A stretch of DNA of 64,000 bases, taken from assembly GCF_000402035.1 (NCBI RefSeq), contig NC_021287.1, positions 248,001 to 312,000 on the forward strand, in the 5' to 3' direction. Shown here one piece after another: positions 36,899-47,414 of the stretch; position 1 is the stretch's first letter; each line of letters starts with the position of its first letter. The notes under the pieces were generated by a model. It saw only the letters and a list, made by a program, of their open reading frames with translations, did no database searches and had not been told where the DNA came from. The DNA is from Caballeronia insecticola. Its GTDB lineage: Bacteria; Pseudomonadota; Gammaproteobacteria; Burkholderiales; Burkholderiaceae. Both the position numbers and the translations under genes were made by a program.

Positions 36899-38491
36899 AT
36901 GTTAATTAGCATTGCGAAGTTAAAAAGACTGGCCATGATCCTGGGCGCGCCTGCGCTAGCTGGCTTTCTAGTCTGTCCGGAAGCCAGCGCAGCCCTCTCG
37001 TCAATCTCCAATGTGACGCTCTACCCGGGCGGCGCGACAGTCGAGCGCCAGATTTCTATTCCTGTCGGCAGCACTCGTATCGAAGTTTCGTGTCTACCAA
37101 CTTCCTTCGATCCGCAAAGTCTGCGTTTGATCGCGCCGCCCGGCATGCAACTAGGCGATTACCGCGTTGATGACGGCGCGTCAGAAGCCGCGTGTACCTC
37201 GACGGCTCGCGACCGGCGCGCTCAGGAGTTGCAAGCCAGATTGATTGCGCTGAATGCGCGTGCCCAGGCGGTGGAACTCTCGGTTGCTTATCTGAAGCGG
37301 GTTAGTGAAGACAGCACCGGCTCCCGCGGGTCTTCACTTCTCGATGTCTCGCGGCAACTGGAGCAAAGCGGTTACGCAGTTTTCACGCAAAGCGATCAGA
37401 TCAAGCGGGAAAAAGAAGAAGTGCAAAAGCGACTAGCCGAAGTTCGCGGCGAAGACGGAGATGCTACCGCCACGCGAAGCATTCGGATCGCGCTGGATGC
37501 GCCGCGCGGCGGACCTCTGACGATCGCTTACGATACGCAACGCGCCGGATGGATTCCCGCTTATCAAGCCACGCTGGATTCGTCTAGCGGTCAAGTCACT
37601 CTGGAGCGGCGTGCGTTGGTCGCACAGGCAACCGGAGAGGATTGGCGCGGGGTGAAACTGAGACTTTCAACTGGTACGCCTGCTAAGAATGCTAGGGCCC
37701 CGGCGCCGGCGGTGTGGCAACTTCAGTTGAGTGAAGCTCCTGGAACAATCCCTTCATCTACGCGCGAATATGCACCAGCACCCGCGCCTCCCGCACCTGT
37801 GCTTATGGCTTCGCCGCTCGCACGCACGCATCCGAACACTCCGCTGTTCGAAGCTTCGCAAATCGATGGCGCTTTTTTGACGCAATTCGAAATTCCCGGC
37901 GAGATCGAAGTTCCGTCAGACGGTCAAAAAGTCGGGTTCACATTGGCGAAAGAAAAGATTCCCGTGAAATTGAGTGCGCGCGTCGTGCCGCGCCAGTCCA
38001 CCCGCGCGTGGCTGGTTGCGACTGGATCCCGGCCTGCGGGGATCTGGCCTGACGGCGATGTTCAGTTGCGTCGCGATGGCGAAAGTGTGGGCTCGATGCG
38101 ATGGTCCAACGCACTCTCAAACGACGAACTCTCGCTTGCATTTGGCCCTGACGATCAGGTGAGTGTCAGTAGGGCCGATGGTCTGGACTCGACTGGCACT
38201 TTCAAGGCTTCTGATGGAAAGGCGTCGAAAACGCTTAGCGCGCAATACTCGGTCAAAAACCTGCATCGAACTCCAATCGATGTGGAGATCGTGGAAGCGG
38301 GACCCATCAGTGACTCTGCTGAGCTCGATGTGGTCACGAGCTTCAAACCGCAACCTGACGACGCATCGTGGCAGGGACAACGAGGCGTCGTCGCGTGGAG
38401 GCGTTTGCTGTCCAGCGGACAAGAGGCCACACTGAACGCAAGCTATACGTTGCGTTATCCGCGAGACCGAAGACTGTTCGGGCTACCCTGA
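36899..38491 (+). CDS. MuiA-like protein with DUF4140/DUF4139 domains
   Basis: 530 residues from ATG at 36899. A signal peptide-like N-terminus (LAMILGAPALAGFLVCPEASA) is followed by a DUF4140 part (VTLYPGGATVERQ..., about 38-130), a coiled-coil-prone stretch (about 100-185) and a C-terminal DUF4139 domain (IAYDTQRAGWIPAYQATLDS onwards, ending NASYTLRYPRDRR). Family members are called mucoidy inhibitor A after work in Rhizobium; the biochemical role is unknown. Base composition and codon use are more AT-rich than in the flanking genes, and there is no good ribosome binding site, suggesting acquisition. The gene stands alone between a terminator and the convergent queF. Confidence 0.82.
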   Translation: MLISIAKLKRLAMILGAPALAGFLVCPEASAALSSISNVTLYPGGATVERQISIPVGSTRIEVSCLPTSFDPQSLRLIAPPGMQLGDYRVDDGASEAACTSTARDRRAQELQARLIALNARAQAVELSVAYLKRVSEDSTGSRGSSLLDVSRQLEQSGYAVFTQSDQIKREKEEVQKRLAEVRGEDGDATATRSIRIALDAPRGGPLTIAYDTQRAGWIPAYQATLDSSSGQVTLERRALVAQATGEDWRGVKLRLSTGTPAKNARAPAPAVWQLQLSEAPGTIPSSTREYAPAPAPPAPVLMASPLARTHPNTPLFEASQIDGAFLTQFEIPGEIEVPSDGQKVGFTLAKEKIPVKLSARVVPRQSTRAWLVATGSRPAGIWPDGDVQLRRDGESVGSMRWSNALSNDELSLAFGPDDQVSVSRADGLDSTGTFKASDGKASKTLSAQYSVKNLHRTPIDVEIVEAGPISDSAELDVVTSFKPQPDDASWQGQRGVVAWRRLLSSGQEATLNASYTLRYPRDRRLFGLP

Positions 38492-38523
38492 CTTGATGCT
38501 ATTGCCCGGTTGGACGGACCGCT

Positions 38524-39348
38524 TCACTGCCGCGCCAACCGCGCATTATCCGGCATCGGCAAATTGAAATTCGTCCGAAACGGATTGATATCCAGCCCGC
38601 CGCGCCGCGTATAACGCGCATAAACCGCGAGCCGTTCGGGCTTGCACTCGCGCATGATGTCCATGAAGATGCGCTCGACGCATTGCTCATGAAACCCGGT
38701 ATGTTCGCGAAAGCTCACGATATACCGTAGCAACCCCGCGTGGTCGATCTGTCCGCCGTAATAGCGGATCTGCACGCTGCCCCAGTCCGGCTGTCCTGTC
38801 ACCGGGCAATTCGACTTGAGCAGATTCGAAAATAGCGTCTCTTCGACCGGCACTTCGTCCTTCGCCGCGCTCAACAAAGACGCGTCCGGCGCATAAACGT
38901 CGCAGTCGAGATCGAGGCGATCGAGCGACAAGCCCTCGAATTCCTCCATCACCAGCTTGCCGAAATCCATCGGCGGCGTGAGCTGCACGGAGACCGTTGC
39001 GCCGCAGATCGCGGAGACATCGCGCTTGATGGCGGCGCGCACATCGTCGATGGAATCGAAACGCGTCTGCGCGAACGAGCCGAGATACAGCTTGAACGAC
39101 TTCGATTCCACGATGTTCGGCGAATCCGCCGGCACGAAAAAAGTCGCGACCGCAATCTGCGGCTTGCCGCGCTGATTCAGCCACGAAAGCTCATAGGCAT
39201 TCCAGACATCGGTGCCGAAAAACGGCAGCCGGGCCGGCACGCCGATGGCGTCGCGCGCGCGCTTGCGGTCGATCGGAAACAGCAGCGATGCATCGTACTG
39301 TTCGGTGTAGTGGACGGGCTTGCCGAGCGGTGATTGTTCGGGTGTCAT
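38524..39348 (-). CDS. queF: NADPH-dependent 7-cyano-7-deazaguanine reductase
   Basis: Reduces preQ0 to preQ1 in queuosine synthesis. The start [16 protein letters not shown] at 39348 gives 274 residues, the long two-domain (YqfM/type II) form. The catalytic cysteine is in [14 protein letters not shown], and the NADPH/substrate motif is [16 protein letters not shown]. The long frame upstream to 40359 is antisense-like and not conserved. Its start overlaps the end of the 5'-nucleotidase gene by 4 bases (ATGA), so translation is coupled. Confidence 0.95.
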   Translation of the reverse strand: MTPEQSPLGKPVHYTEQYDASLLFPIDRKRARDAIGVPARLPFFGTDVWNAYELSWLNQRGKPQIAVATFFVPADSPNIVESKSFKLYLGSFAQTRFDSIDDVRAAIKRDVSAICGATVSVQLTPPMDFGKLVMEEFEGLSLDRLDLDCDVYAPDASLLSAAKDEVPVEETLFSNLLKSNCPVTGQPDWGSVQIRYYGGQIDHAGLLRYIVSFREHTGFHEQCVERIFMDIMRECKPERLAVYARYTRRGGLDINPFRTNFNLPMPDNARLARQ

Positions 39349-40259
39349 GTTGCGTTCGCTATGCCGCTGAGAACGTGGCCGGTCGCGGTGACGACGCGCG
39401 CCGATTCGCAGTGGCGAATTTGATCGTCGAAGAAAAAGTCGGGCTCGAATTCGCGCAGGAATTCGCCCTTGTCCAGTCCGCCGAGAAACATCGCTTCGTC
39501 GATCTCGATGTTCCAGGCCATCAGCGTCCGGATCGCGCGCTCGTGCGCGGGAGCGGAACGCGCGGTGACGAGCGCGGTGCGGATGTGCATCGGCGAGCGG
39601 CTTTCGTTGTCGTCCGCGATGCGTTGCAGTTTGTTCAGCGCCGCGAGCAGCGGCTTCAGCGGGCCGCCGGGCAGCGGCGAATCTTTCTTTTTCGTCTCGT
39701 GGCCGACGAACGCCGACAAACCGTCGCTCTGAAACACGCGCTCGGCTTCGTCGGAGAACAATACGGCGTCGCCGTCGAACGCAATGCGGATCTCGTCCGA
39801 ATAGCGGCTCGCAGCGCGCGGCGTCTCGGGCAGCACGCGCGCGGCGGGAAAACCGGCGGCGAGCGCGGCGCGTACATCGTCCGGATTCGCCGACAGAAAC
39901 AGCGACGCGCGCAACGGCTTCAGGTACGCGAACGGCGAGCGGCCGCGCGTGAACACGCCGCGTTCCACCGAGAGACCATGCTCGCGGCACGAATGAAACG
40001 CGCGCAGGCCGCTGATCGGATCGCTGCGCGACAGAATCACCACTTCCACGCGTTGCTCTTCCGCATTCAGCGCGAGCAGCTTGCGAATCAGGCCGAACGC
40101 GACGCCCGGCTTCGCGGGCGTCTCCAGCCGCGAGCGTTGCAGCGCTTCGTATTGCGCGAGATCGCCGGTCTCGAAGACGCGGTTCTCTTCCTCGAAATCG
40201 AAGAGCGCGCGCGACGAAATCGCGACGACGAGCTTGTCTTCGAGCGTGAACTTCGGCAT
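39345..40259 (-). CDS. 5'-nucleotidase (cytosolic type I-like)
   Basis: 304 residues from ATG at 40259 ([22 protein letters not shown]). The sequence fits the 5-nucleotidase family PF06189 ([61 protein letters not shown]), which dephosphorylates nucleoside monophosphates. It lies between ilvA (11 bases upstream) and queF (4-base overlap), all in the same direction. The preferred nucleotide is unknown. Confidence 0.85.
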   Translation of the reverse strand: MPKFTLEDKLVVAISSRALFDFEEENRVFETGDLAQYEALQRSRLETPAKPGVAFGLIRKLLALNAEEQRVEVVILSRSDPISGLRAFHSCREHGLSVERGVFTRGRSPFAYLKPLRASLFLSANPDDVRAALAAGFPAARVLPETPRAASRYSDEIRIAFDGDAVLFSDEAERVFQSDGLSAFVGHETKKKDSPLPGGPLKPLLAALNKLQRIADDNESRSPMHIRTALVTARSAPAHERAIRTLMAWNIEIDEAMFLGGLDKGEFLREFEPDFFFDDQIRHCESARVVTATGHVLSGIANAT

Positions 40260-40270
40260 GTCGCGACGCC

Positions 40271-41794
40271 TTACGCGAGGAACAACGGGTAGACCGGATT
40301 CGCGCCTTCGTCCCACCACGGATAGCCGAGCGTCGCGAGGAAGCGCTCGAACTCCGCATTGTCCGACTGCGGCACCTGAATGCCGACGAGAATCGAGCTG
40401 TAGTCCGCGCCCTGATTGCGGTAGTGGAAGAGGCTGATGTTCCAGTCCGGCGCCATCGATGAGAGGAATTTCATCAGCGCGCCCGGCCGCTCCGGAAACT
40501 CGAAGCGCAACAGGCGCTCGTCCTTCGCGAGCGGCGAGCGGCCGCCGACCATATAGCGGATATGTTGCTTCGAGAGTTCATCGTGCGACAGATCGACGGT
40601 CGCGAAACCGTGCTCGATGAACGACGACATCATCTGCGCGGTTTCCTTGCGCGACTTGATCTGCACGCCGACGAAGATATGCGCGGCGCGTTCATCCGCG
40701 ATGCGGTAGTTGAACTCGGTCACGCTGCGGGTGCCGACGAGTTCGCAGAAGCGCCGGAAGCTGCCGCGTTCCTCGGGAATCGTGACGGCGAACACGGCTT
40801 CGCGCGCCTCGCCGACTTCCGCGCGCTCCGCGACGAAGCGCATGCGGTCGAAATTCATGTTCGCGCCCGAAGTCACGGCGATCAGCGTCTTGCCCTCGAT
40901 GCCCTCGCGTTCCGCATACAGCTTCGCGCCCGCCACCGCGAGCGAGCCCGCCGGTTCGAGCACCGAGCGCGTGTCCTGGAAAACGTCCTTGATGGCGGCG
41001 CAGAGTGCATCGGTATCGACGGTGATGACTTCGTCGAGCAGTTCGCTGCACAGCCGGAAGGTTTCCTCGCCGACGAGTTTCACCGCCGTGCCGTCCGAAA
41101 ACAGGCCGACTTCGTTCAGCGTGATGCGCTCGCCCGCCTTGATCGACTGCGCCATCGCGCAGGAATCCTCGGTCTGCACGCCGATCACCTTGATCTCCGG
41201 GCGCACCGACTTGACGTACGCCGCGACGCCCGCCGCAAGCCCGCCGCCGCCGATCGGCACGAAGATCGCGTGGATCGGGCCCTGATGCTGGCGCAGGATT
41301 TCCATGGCGACGGTGCCTTGTCCGGCGATCACGTCGGGATCGTCGAACGGATGCACGAACGTGAGGCCGCGCTCCGCCTGGAGCTGCACGGCGCGCGTAT
41401 AGGCGTCGCTGTACGATTCGCCGGCCAGCACCACTTCGACCGTCGGGCCGCCGTGTGCGCGGATCGCGTCGATCTTCACTTGCGGCGTCGTGGTCGGCAC
41501 CGCGATCACCGCGCGGCAGCCAAGGCGCGCCGCCGACAACGCCACGCCCTGCGCATGATTGCCCGCCGATGCCGTGATCACGCCGCGCGCGAGTTCATCG
41601 GCGGTGAGATTCGCCATCTTGTTGTATGCGCCGCGAATCTTGAACGAGAACACCGGCTGGTTGTCCTCGCGCTTGAGGAACACGGAGTTGTGCAGCCGCG
41701 CCGACAGGATGCGCGCGGGTTCCAGTTCGCTTTCGCGCGCGACGTCGTACACACGCGCGGTCAGCACTTTTTTCAGATAGTCGGGATGTGTCAT
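40271..41794 (-). CDS. ilvA: Threonine ammonia-lyase, biosynthetic
   Basis: PLP enzyme that converts threonine to 2-oxobutanoate, the first committed step to isoleucine. 507 residues from ATG at 41794 ([15 protein letters not shown]). Schiff-base Lys52 is in [11 protein letters not shown], and the glycine-rich phosphate loop is [11 protein letters not shown]. Two C-terminal ACT-like regulatory domains (about 330-507) mark the isoleucine-inhibited biosynthetic form. A palindrome about 100 bases upstream may be a regulatory site. Confidence 0.96.
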   Translation of the reverse strand: MTHPDYLKKVLTARVYDVARESELEPARILSARLHNSVFLKREDNQPVFSFKIRGAYNKMANLTADELARGVITASAGNHAQGVALSAARLGCRAVIAVPTTTPQVKIDAIRAHGGPTVEVVLAGESYSDAYTRAVQLQAERGLTFVHPFDDPDVIAGQGTVAMEILRQHQGPIHAIFVPIGGGGLAAGVAAYVKSVRPEIKVIGVQTEDSCAMAQSIKAGERITLNEVGLFSDGTAVKLVGEETFRLCSELLDEVITVDTDALCAAIKDVFQDTRSVLEPAGSLAVAGAKLYAEREGIEGKTLIAVTSGANMNFDRMRFVAERAEVGEAREAVFAVTIPEERGSFRRFCELVGTRSVTEFNYRIADERAAHIFVGVQIKSRKETAQMMSSFIEHGFATVDLSHDELSKQHIRYMVGGRSPLAKDERLLRFEFPERPGALMKFLSSMAPDWNISLFHYRNQGADYSSILVGIQVPQSDNAEFERFLATLGYPWWDEGANPVYPLFLA

Positions 41795-42325
41795 GCCAGG
41801 AATCGTCGAGCGGTGCAACGCACGCGGGTTTTGAGGGCGAAAGCATCAATGATAGCGCCAACCGCGCAGCTTCCCGCCACCGATGCTTTTTTACCGTCCG
41901 GACGGTCGTGCAAAAAGCGTCGAAAATGCCATGAACGCGTCGTGAATACGCACGCAAATGCCCCTTCGGGCTGCTAGCCGCCGCAAACGCGCTGCACCGC
42001 GATGGGTTAGAATTTCCTTTTACGAATCAGCAATCAGGATCGGCAGATGCACCGGCAGCTTCGGATCGATTTTCTGACGCACGTTCCCCGCGAGTCGCAT
42101 CCCGCGGCGGAAAGGCATGCGCGCCATGCGCGATCGTGGCGTTGATCCAGGGCACATCGAAGGCGCCGTGAACGCAATTCGCCTCATCGTCACGCTAATC
42201 GTCACGAACAGGCGGCCCGGCAGCCTTCGCCAAGATAAGTTTCATTCGAAAATTTGCGCCCCCACGCGCATCGCCGGCGTTGCCGCCTTTCATGGCGCGT
42301 CCGCCGGCACACCGAACCGTCGAAC
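41795..42325. other. intergenic region between ilvA and the flavin/iron-sulfur oxidoreductase
   Basis: About 530 bases between divergent genes with no convincing gene. It contains the ACCGTCCGGACGGT palindrome and a TAGAAT hexamer (42008-42013) that may be a -10 for the plus-strand gene, leaving a leader of roughly 310 bases. The short frames found here on both strands lack conserved features. Confidence 0.45.
41893..41906. promoter_or_regulatory. perfect 14-bp palindrome upstream of ilvA
   Basis: ACCGTCCGGACGGT is fully self-complementary and resembles operators of TetR-type repressors. It is flanked by a T run on one side and an A run on the other (GCTTTTT at 41885 and AAAAAGC ending at 41918 also pair). 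It lies 99 bases before the ilvA start and about 420 before the flavoenzyme gene. No TetR gene is adjacent. Confidence 0.5.
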
Positions 42326-45300
42326 ATGAACGCACCCCAAGCCTTCGATCCGAACGGCGCCCATGCCCCCTTGGCGCTCGATACCGAACCCCGTCTGCGC
42401 GAAATTCCCTATAACTACACGTCGTTCTCCGATCGCGAAATCGTGATGCGGCTTCTAGGCGACGAAGCCTGGGCCGTGCTGGACGAACTGCGCAACGAGC
42501 GCCGCACCGGCCGCTCGGCGCGCATGCTGTACGAAGTCCTGGGCGATATCTGGGTCGTGCGCCGCAATCCGTATTTGCAGGACGACCTGCTCGACAATCC
42601 GAAGCGCCGCGCGCTGCTCGTCGAGGCGCTGAATCACCGGCTCGCGGAAATCGAAAAGCGCCGCAGCGCCGATCTCACCGCGCATAGCGACGAAGCCGGC
42701 AGCCGCGAGCGCGCCGGGCGCGTGCAGTTGCTGATCGCCGCGGCCCGCCGCGCCGTCGACGATTTCGCCGCCGAGTTCGCCCACATGGCCGACTTGCGCC
42801 GCCGCGCATCGCGCGTGCTGGGCCGCGAAACGCAGAAGGACAACATCAAGTTCGACGGCCTGTCGCGCGTCGCGCACGTCACCGACGCGACCGACTGGCG
42901 CGTCGAATATCCGTTCGTCGTGCTCACGCCGGATACCGAAGCCGAGATCGCCGGGCTGATCAAGGCGTGCTTCGAGCTCGGCCTCACCGTGATTCCGCGG
43001 GGCGGCGGCACCGGCTACACGGGCGGCGCGATTCCGCTCACGCCGTTCTCCGCCGTCATCAATACCGAAAAGCTCGAACAGCTCGGCCCGGTCGAAATGA
43101 CGGACCTGCCGGGCGTGGCGCACAAGGTCGCGACCATCTTTTCGGGCGCGGGCGTGGTCACGCGGCGCGTCACGGAAGCGGCGGAGCAGGCCGGTTTCGT
43201 GTTCGCCGTCGATCCGACTTCGCTCGATGCCTCGTGCGTCGGCGGCAATGTCGCGATGAACGCGGGCGGCAAGAAAGCGGTGTTGTGGGGCACGGCGCTC
43301 GACAATCTCGCGTGGTGGCGCATGGTCGACCCCGAGGGCAACTGGCTCGAGGTCACGCGGCTGGATCACAACTGCGGCAAGATTCACGACATCGAAGTGG
43401 CGCGCTTCCGGCTCGACTGGTTCGACGGCAATCGTCCGCCGGGCGAGAAGCTGCTGCGCACGGAAAACCTCGACATCGCCGGGCGCACGTTCCGCAAGGA
43501 AGGGCTCGGCAAGGACGTCACCGATAAATTCCTCGCCGGTCTCCCCGGCGTGCAGAAGGAAGGCTGCGACGGGCTCATCACGTCGGCGCGCTGGATTCTG
43601 CACAAGATGCCGGCGCACACGCGCACCGTCTGCCTCGAATTTTTCGGCCAGGCGCGCGATGCCATTCCGAGCATCGTCGAGATCAAGGACTATCTGTTCG
43701 AAACGTCGAAGCAGGGCGGCGCGATTCTCGCGGGCCTCGAACATCTCGACGAACGCTATCTGCGCGCGGTCGGCTACGCGACCAAGAGCAAGCGCAACGC
43801 GTTTCCGAAGATGGTGCTGATCGGCGATATCGTCGGCAATGACGCCGATGCCGTCGCCGCCGCCACATCCGAAGTCGTGCGCATGGCGAACGGCAAGAGC
43901 GGCGAGGGCTTCGTCGCGGTGAACGCGGAGGCGCGCAAGCGTTTCTGGCTCGACCGCTCGCGCACGGCGGCCATCGCCAAGCACACGAACGCGTTCAAGA
44001 TCAACGAAGACGTCGTCATTCCGCTCAACCGCATGGGTGAGTACACGGACGGCATCGAGCGCATCAATATCGAGCTGTCGATCAAGAACAAGCTGCAACT
44101 CGTCGATGCGCTCGAAACCTTCTTCCGCAACGGCAAACTGCCGCTCGGCAAAAGCGACGACGCGAACGAAATCCCCAGCGCCGAACTGCTCGAAGACCGC
44201 GTGCAGCAGGCGCTCGATTTGTTGAAGCGTGTGCGCGAGCGTTGGAGCTTCGTCGGCGACAAGCTCGACATGCCGTTGCGCGAGGCGCAGCACTATCTCG
44301 TCAATCTCGGCTATGAGGCGCTCGCGGAGAAGTTCGCGGATCGCGCCGACGTGCAGCCGGATGCAACCGTATTTCACGTCGCGCAGGATCGCACGGTGCG
44401 CATTTCGTGGAAGCAGGAGATTCGCGCGGAACTGCGGCAAATCTTCAACGGCGGCGAATTCAAGCCGATCCTCGACGAAGCGCAGGCCATCCACAAGCAA
44501 GTGCTGCGCGGACGCGTGTTCGTCGCGCTGCACATGCACGCGGGCGACGGCAACGTGCACACCAACATTCCCGTCAACTCCGACAACTACGCGATGCTGC
44601 AGGACGCGCATCACGCGGTGGCGCGCATCATGAAGCTCGCGCGTTCGCTCGACGGCGTGATTTCGGGCGAGCACGGCATCGGCATCACGAAGCTGGAGTT
44701 TTTGACCGAAGAGGAAATCGGCGATTTCCGCGCGTACAAGCAGCGCGTCGATCCGCACGGCCGCTTCAACAAGGGCAAGCTGTTCGAAGGCGCGGATTTG
44801 CGCAATGCGTACACGCCGTCGTTCGGGCTGATGGGCTACGAGTCGCTCATCATGCAGCAGTCGGATATCGGCGCTATCTCCGAGTCCATCAAGGACTGTC
44901 TGCGCTGCGGCAAGTGCAAGCCGGTGTGCGCCACGCACGTGCCGCGCGCGAACCTGCTCTACAGCCCGCGCAACAAGATTCTCGCCACGTCGCTGCTGGT
45001 CGAGGCGTTTCTGTACGAAGAGCAGACGCGCCGCGGCGTGTCGATCAAGCATTGGGACGAATTCAACGACGTCGCCGATCACTGCACCGTGTGCCACAAA
45101 TGCGTGACGCCGTGCCCGGTGAAGATCGATTTCGGCGACGTCACCATGAACATGCGCAACCTCTTGCGCAAGATGGGCAAGAAGAAGTTCAACGCGGGCA
45201 ACGCGGCGGGCATGTTCTTCCTCAATGCGACGAATCCGCAGACCATCAATCTCGCGCGCACCGCGATGATGGGCGTCGGCTACAAGGCGCAGCGTCTCGG

Positions 45301-46432
45301 TAACGACATCCTCAAGAAGTTCGCGAAGAAGCAGACGGCGAAACCGCCCGCGACGGTCGGCAAGCCGCCCGTGGTCACGCAGGTGATCCACTTCATGAAC
45401 AAGAAGATGCCGGGCAATCTGCCGAAGAAAACGGCGCGCGCGCTGCTGGATATCGAGGACAACAAGGTCGTTCCGATCATCCGCAATCCGAAGACGACCA
45501 CGGTCGATTCGGAAGCCGTATTCTATTTCCCCGGCTGCGGCTCCGAGCGGCTGTTCTCGCAAGTCGGGCTCGCGACGCAAGCCATGCTGTGGGAAGCGGG
45601 CGTGCAGACCGTGCTGCCGCCGGGCTATCTGTGTTGCGGCTATCCGCAGCGCGGCTCCGGTCAGTACGACAAGGCCGAGAAGATCGTCACGGACAATCGT
45701 GTGCTGTTCCATCGCGTCGCGAATACGCTGAACTATCTCGATATCAAGACCGTGGTGGTGTCGTGCGGAACCTGCTACGACCAGCTCGCGGGCTATGAAT
45801 TCGAGAAGATCTTCCCGGGCTGCCGGATCATCGACATCCACGAGTTCCTGCTGGAGAAGAACATCCGGCTCGAAGGCGTGAAGGGCACGCGCTACATGTA
45901 TCACGACCCATGCCATTCGCCGATCAAGACGATGGACCCGGTCAAGCTCGTCAACGAACTGATGGGCTCGCAAAACGACGGCTACAAGATCGAGAAGAAC
46001 GATCGCTGCTGCGGCGAATCGGGCACGCTCGCGGTGACGCGTCCGGATATCTCCACGCAGGTGCGCTTCCGCAAGGAAGAGGAAATCCGCAAGGGCGCGG
46101 CCAAGTTGCGCGGCATTCCGCTGGTCGCGGAAGCGGGCGCGAACGCCATCAATATTGCCAATGCATCGGCGGGTGCGGCGGGCGCGCAGCCCGGTTCCGT
46201 GCTCAAGGCCGGCGACGGCCCGCAGCCGGTCAATGGCAGCGCGGACCCGGACGTGAAGATTCTCACGAGCTGCCCGTCGTGCCTGCAGGGGCTGTCGCGT
46301 TATAACGAGGACGCCAACATCGAGGCGGACTATATCGTCGTGGAAATCGCGCGCAAGGTGCTCGGCGAGAACTGGATGGAGCAGTACGTCGAACGCGCGA
46401 ACGATGGCGGTATCGAGCGCGTGCTGGTGTAA
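42326..46432 (+). CDS. Giant flavin/iron-sulfur oxidoreductase (DUF3683-FAD-4Fe4S-CCG fusion)
   Basis: 1368 residues from ATG at 42326 ([11 protein letters not shown]). Order: an N-terminal DUF3683-type part (about 20-185), an FAD-binding PCMH domain ([17 protein letters not shown] near 232), an FAD-oxidase C-terminal domain ([27 protein letters not shown] near 790), two 4Fe-4S motifs ([11 protein letters not shown] near 858 and [11 protein letters not shown] near 920), and two CCG domains typical of heterodisulfide-reductase/GlpC-type subunits ([11 protein letters not shown] near 1103, [10 protein letters not shown] near 1227, SCPSCLQGL near 1314). It unites what are GlcD/Dld and GlcF/LldE-type subunits elsewhere; a D-2-hydroxyacid such as D-lactate is the likely substrate class, but this is inference. 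Confidence 0.9.
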   Translation: MNAPQAFDPNGAHAPLALDTEPRLREIPYNYTSFSDREIVMRLLGDEAWAVLDELRNERRTGRSARMLYEVLGDIWVVRRNPYLQDDLLDNPKRRALLVEALNHRLAEIEKRRSADLTAHSDEAGSRERAGRVQLLIAAARRAVDDFAAEFAHMADLRRRASRVLGRETQKDNIKFDGLSRVAHVTDATDWRVEYPFVVLTPDTEAEIAGLIKACFELGLTVIPRGGGTGYTGGAIPLTPFSAVINTEKLEQLGPVEMTDLPGVAHKVATIFSGAGVVTRRVTEAAEQAGFVFAVDPTSLDASCVGGNVAMNAGGKKAVLWGTALDNLAWWRMVDPEGNWLEVTRLDHNCGKIHDIEVARFRLDWFDGNRPPGEKLLRTENLDIAGRTFRKEGLGKDVTDKFLAGLPGVQKEGCDGLITSARWILHKMPAHTRTVCLEFFGQARDAIPSIVEIKDYLFETSKQGGAILAGLEHLDERYLRAVGYATKSKRNAFPKMVLIGDIVGNDADAVAAATSEVVRMANGKSGEGFVAVNAEARKRFWLDRSRTAAIAKHTNAFKINEDVVIPLNRMGEYTDGIERINIELSIKNKLQLVDALETFFRNGKLPLGKSDDANEIPSAELLEDRVQQALDLLKRVRERWSFVGDKLDMPLREAQHYLVNLGYEALAEKFADRADVQPDATVFHVAQDRTVRISWKQEIRAELRQIFNGGEFKPILDEAQAIHKQVLRGRVFVALHMHAGDGNVHTNIPVNSDNYAMLQDAHHAVARIMKLARSLDGVISGEHGIGITKLEFLTEEEIGDFRAYKQRVDPHGRFNKGKLFEGADLRNAYTPSFGLMGYESLIMQQSDIGAISESIKDCLRCGKCKPVCATHVPRANLLYSPRNKILATSLLVEAFLYEEQTRRGVSIKHWDEFNDVADHCTVCHKCVTPCPVKIDFGDVTMNMRNLLRKMGKKKFNAGNAAGMFFLNATNPQTINLARTAMMGVGYKAQRLGNDILKKFAKKQTAKPPATVGKPPVVTQVIHFMNKKMPGNLPKKTARALLDIEDNKVVPIIRNPKTTTVDSEAVFYFPGCGSERLFSQVGLATQAMLWEAGVQTVLPPGYLCCGYPQRGSGQYDKAEKIVTDNRVLFHRVANTLNYLDIKTVVVSCGTCYDQLAGYEFEKIFPGCRIIDIHEFLLEKNIRLEGVKGTRYMYHDPCHSPIKTMDPVKLVNELMGSQNDGYKIEKNDRCCGESGTLAVTRPDISTQVRFRKEEEIRKGAAKLRGIPLVAEAGANAINIANASAGAAGAQPGSVLKAGDGPQPVNGSADPDVKILTSCPSCLQGLSRYNEDANIEADYIVVEIARKVLGENWMEQYVERANDGGIERVLV

Positions 46433-46467
46433 TAGCGGAATCGAGGTCGATTCGCTAGAGGTTCGAG

Positions 46468-46902
46468 ATGGAGTGTGTGTTTTGCCGTGAAGACGGCGGC
46501 GAGGTGCTGTGGTCGGACGACGCGTTGCGCGTCATCCTCGCCGACGAGCCCGACTGGCCGGGCCTGTGCCGCGTGATCTGGAGCGCGCATGTCGCTGAAA
46601 TGTCCGATCTTTCGGACGGTGATCGCGCGCGCCTGATGACCGCCGTCAACGGCGTCGAGCGCGTGATGCGGCGCGTTCTCGTGCCCGAGAAGATCAACCT
46701 CGCGAGTCTCGGCAATCAGGTGCCGCATGTGCACTGGCACGTCATTCCACGCTTTTCCAACGATTCTCGCTTCCCTCTGCCGATTTGGGCGCCGCGCCAG
46801 CGCACGGTGTCCGAGTCGCAACTTTCAAAACGCCGCGCGCAAGCCACGCTCTTGCGCGAACCATTGCGCCACGAGCTGAACCAGGCGTTCGGCCATCAAT
46901 AA
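46468..46902 (+). CDS. HIT-family hydrolase
   Basis: 144-residue histidine-triad protein with the active-site motif HVHWHVIPR. It is Fhit/HinT-like in size and likely hydrolyses dinucleoside polyphosphates or nucleoside phosphoramidates; the substrate is unknown. It begins MECVFCREDGG, with CxxC near the N-terminus as in many bacterial HIT proteins. It lies 35 bases after the giant oxidoreductase and 9 bases before the DUF971 gene, in a likely operon running on to ubiE. Confidence 0.9.
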   Translation: MECVFCREDGGEVLWSDDALRVILADEPDWPGLCRVIWSAHVAEMSDLSDGDRARLMTAVNGVERVMRRVLVPEKINLASLGNQVPHVHWHVIPRFSNDSRFPLPIWAPRQRTVSESQLSKRRAQATLLREPLRHELNQAFGHQ

Positions 46903-46911
46903 AACGACATC

Positions 46912-47322
46912 ATGAGCGGACTCACTTCCACGACGCCGATTCCCACCGGCGTCGTCGTGCATTCGAAATCCCGCGTGCTCGAACTGCAATACGCGGATGC
47001 GTCCTATCGCGTGCCGTTCGAACTGCTGCGCGTCTGTTCGCCGTCGGCAGAAGTGCAGGGCCACGGGCCGGGGCAGGAAACGCTGCAAACCGGCAAGCGC
47101 GATGTATCGATCATCGGCGTCGATCCGGTCGGGCATTACGCGCTTCAACTGAATTTTTCGGACGGCCACAATACGGGCATCTATTCGTGGGACATCCTCT
47201 ACGATCTGGCCACGCGTCAGGATGAACGCTGGCAGGACTATCTGGCGCGGCTGGCCGCGGCGGGCGTCGACCGCGACACACCGATGTCCGTCAAGCCTTC
47301 CGGCGGCGGGCATTGCCACTAA
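46912..47322 (+). CDS. DUF971-family protein
   Basis: 136 residues from ATG at 46912. The DUF971 (GBBH-like) core is seen in VVHSKSRVLELQYADAS, VPFELLRVCSPSAEVQGH, GHYALQLNFSDGHNTGIYSW and LYDLATRQ. A C-terminal GGGHCH tail could bind a metal. The fold is shared with gamma-butyrobetaine hydroxylase N-terminal domains and with iron-sulfur assembly-related proteins, but the function is unknown. It lies between the HIT gene and ubiE (92-base gap). Confidence 0.85.
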   Translation: MSGLTSTTPIPTGVVVHSKSRVLELQYADASYRVPFELLRVCSPSAEVQGHGPGQETLQTGKRDVSIIGVDPVGHYALQLNFSDGHNTGIYSWDILYDLATRQDERWQDYLARLAAAGVDRDTPMSVKPSGGGHCH

Positions 47323-47414
47323 AGCCACCGGACGCGATCGATGCGGCATAACGCCGCACGGCCGGCGCGGCAATTGCGCAGTACATAACGAACAACAGGC
47401 GAGGAAAGAGCGCG

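Noticed and set aside
38524..40359. 611-codon frame containing queF
   Set aside because: Only the last 274 codons show the QueF family; the rest overlaps the 5'-nucleotidase gene in another frame.
42117..42329. 70-codon frame before the giant oxidoreductase
   Set aside because: No conserved residues, overlaps the start of the real gene, and no ribosome binding site.
42455..45973. Open frame of 1172 codons on the minus strand
   Set aside because: It is antisense to the giant flavin/iron-sulfur oxidoreductase, whose domains and cysteine motifs are intact; in high-GC DNA such long antisense frames arise from codon bias, and its translation is rich in Arg, His and Asp without family features.
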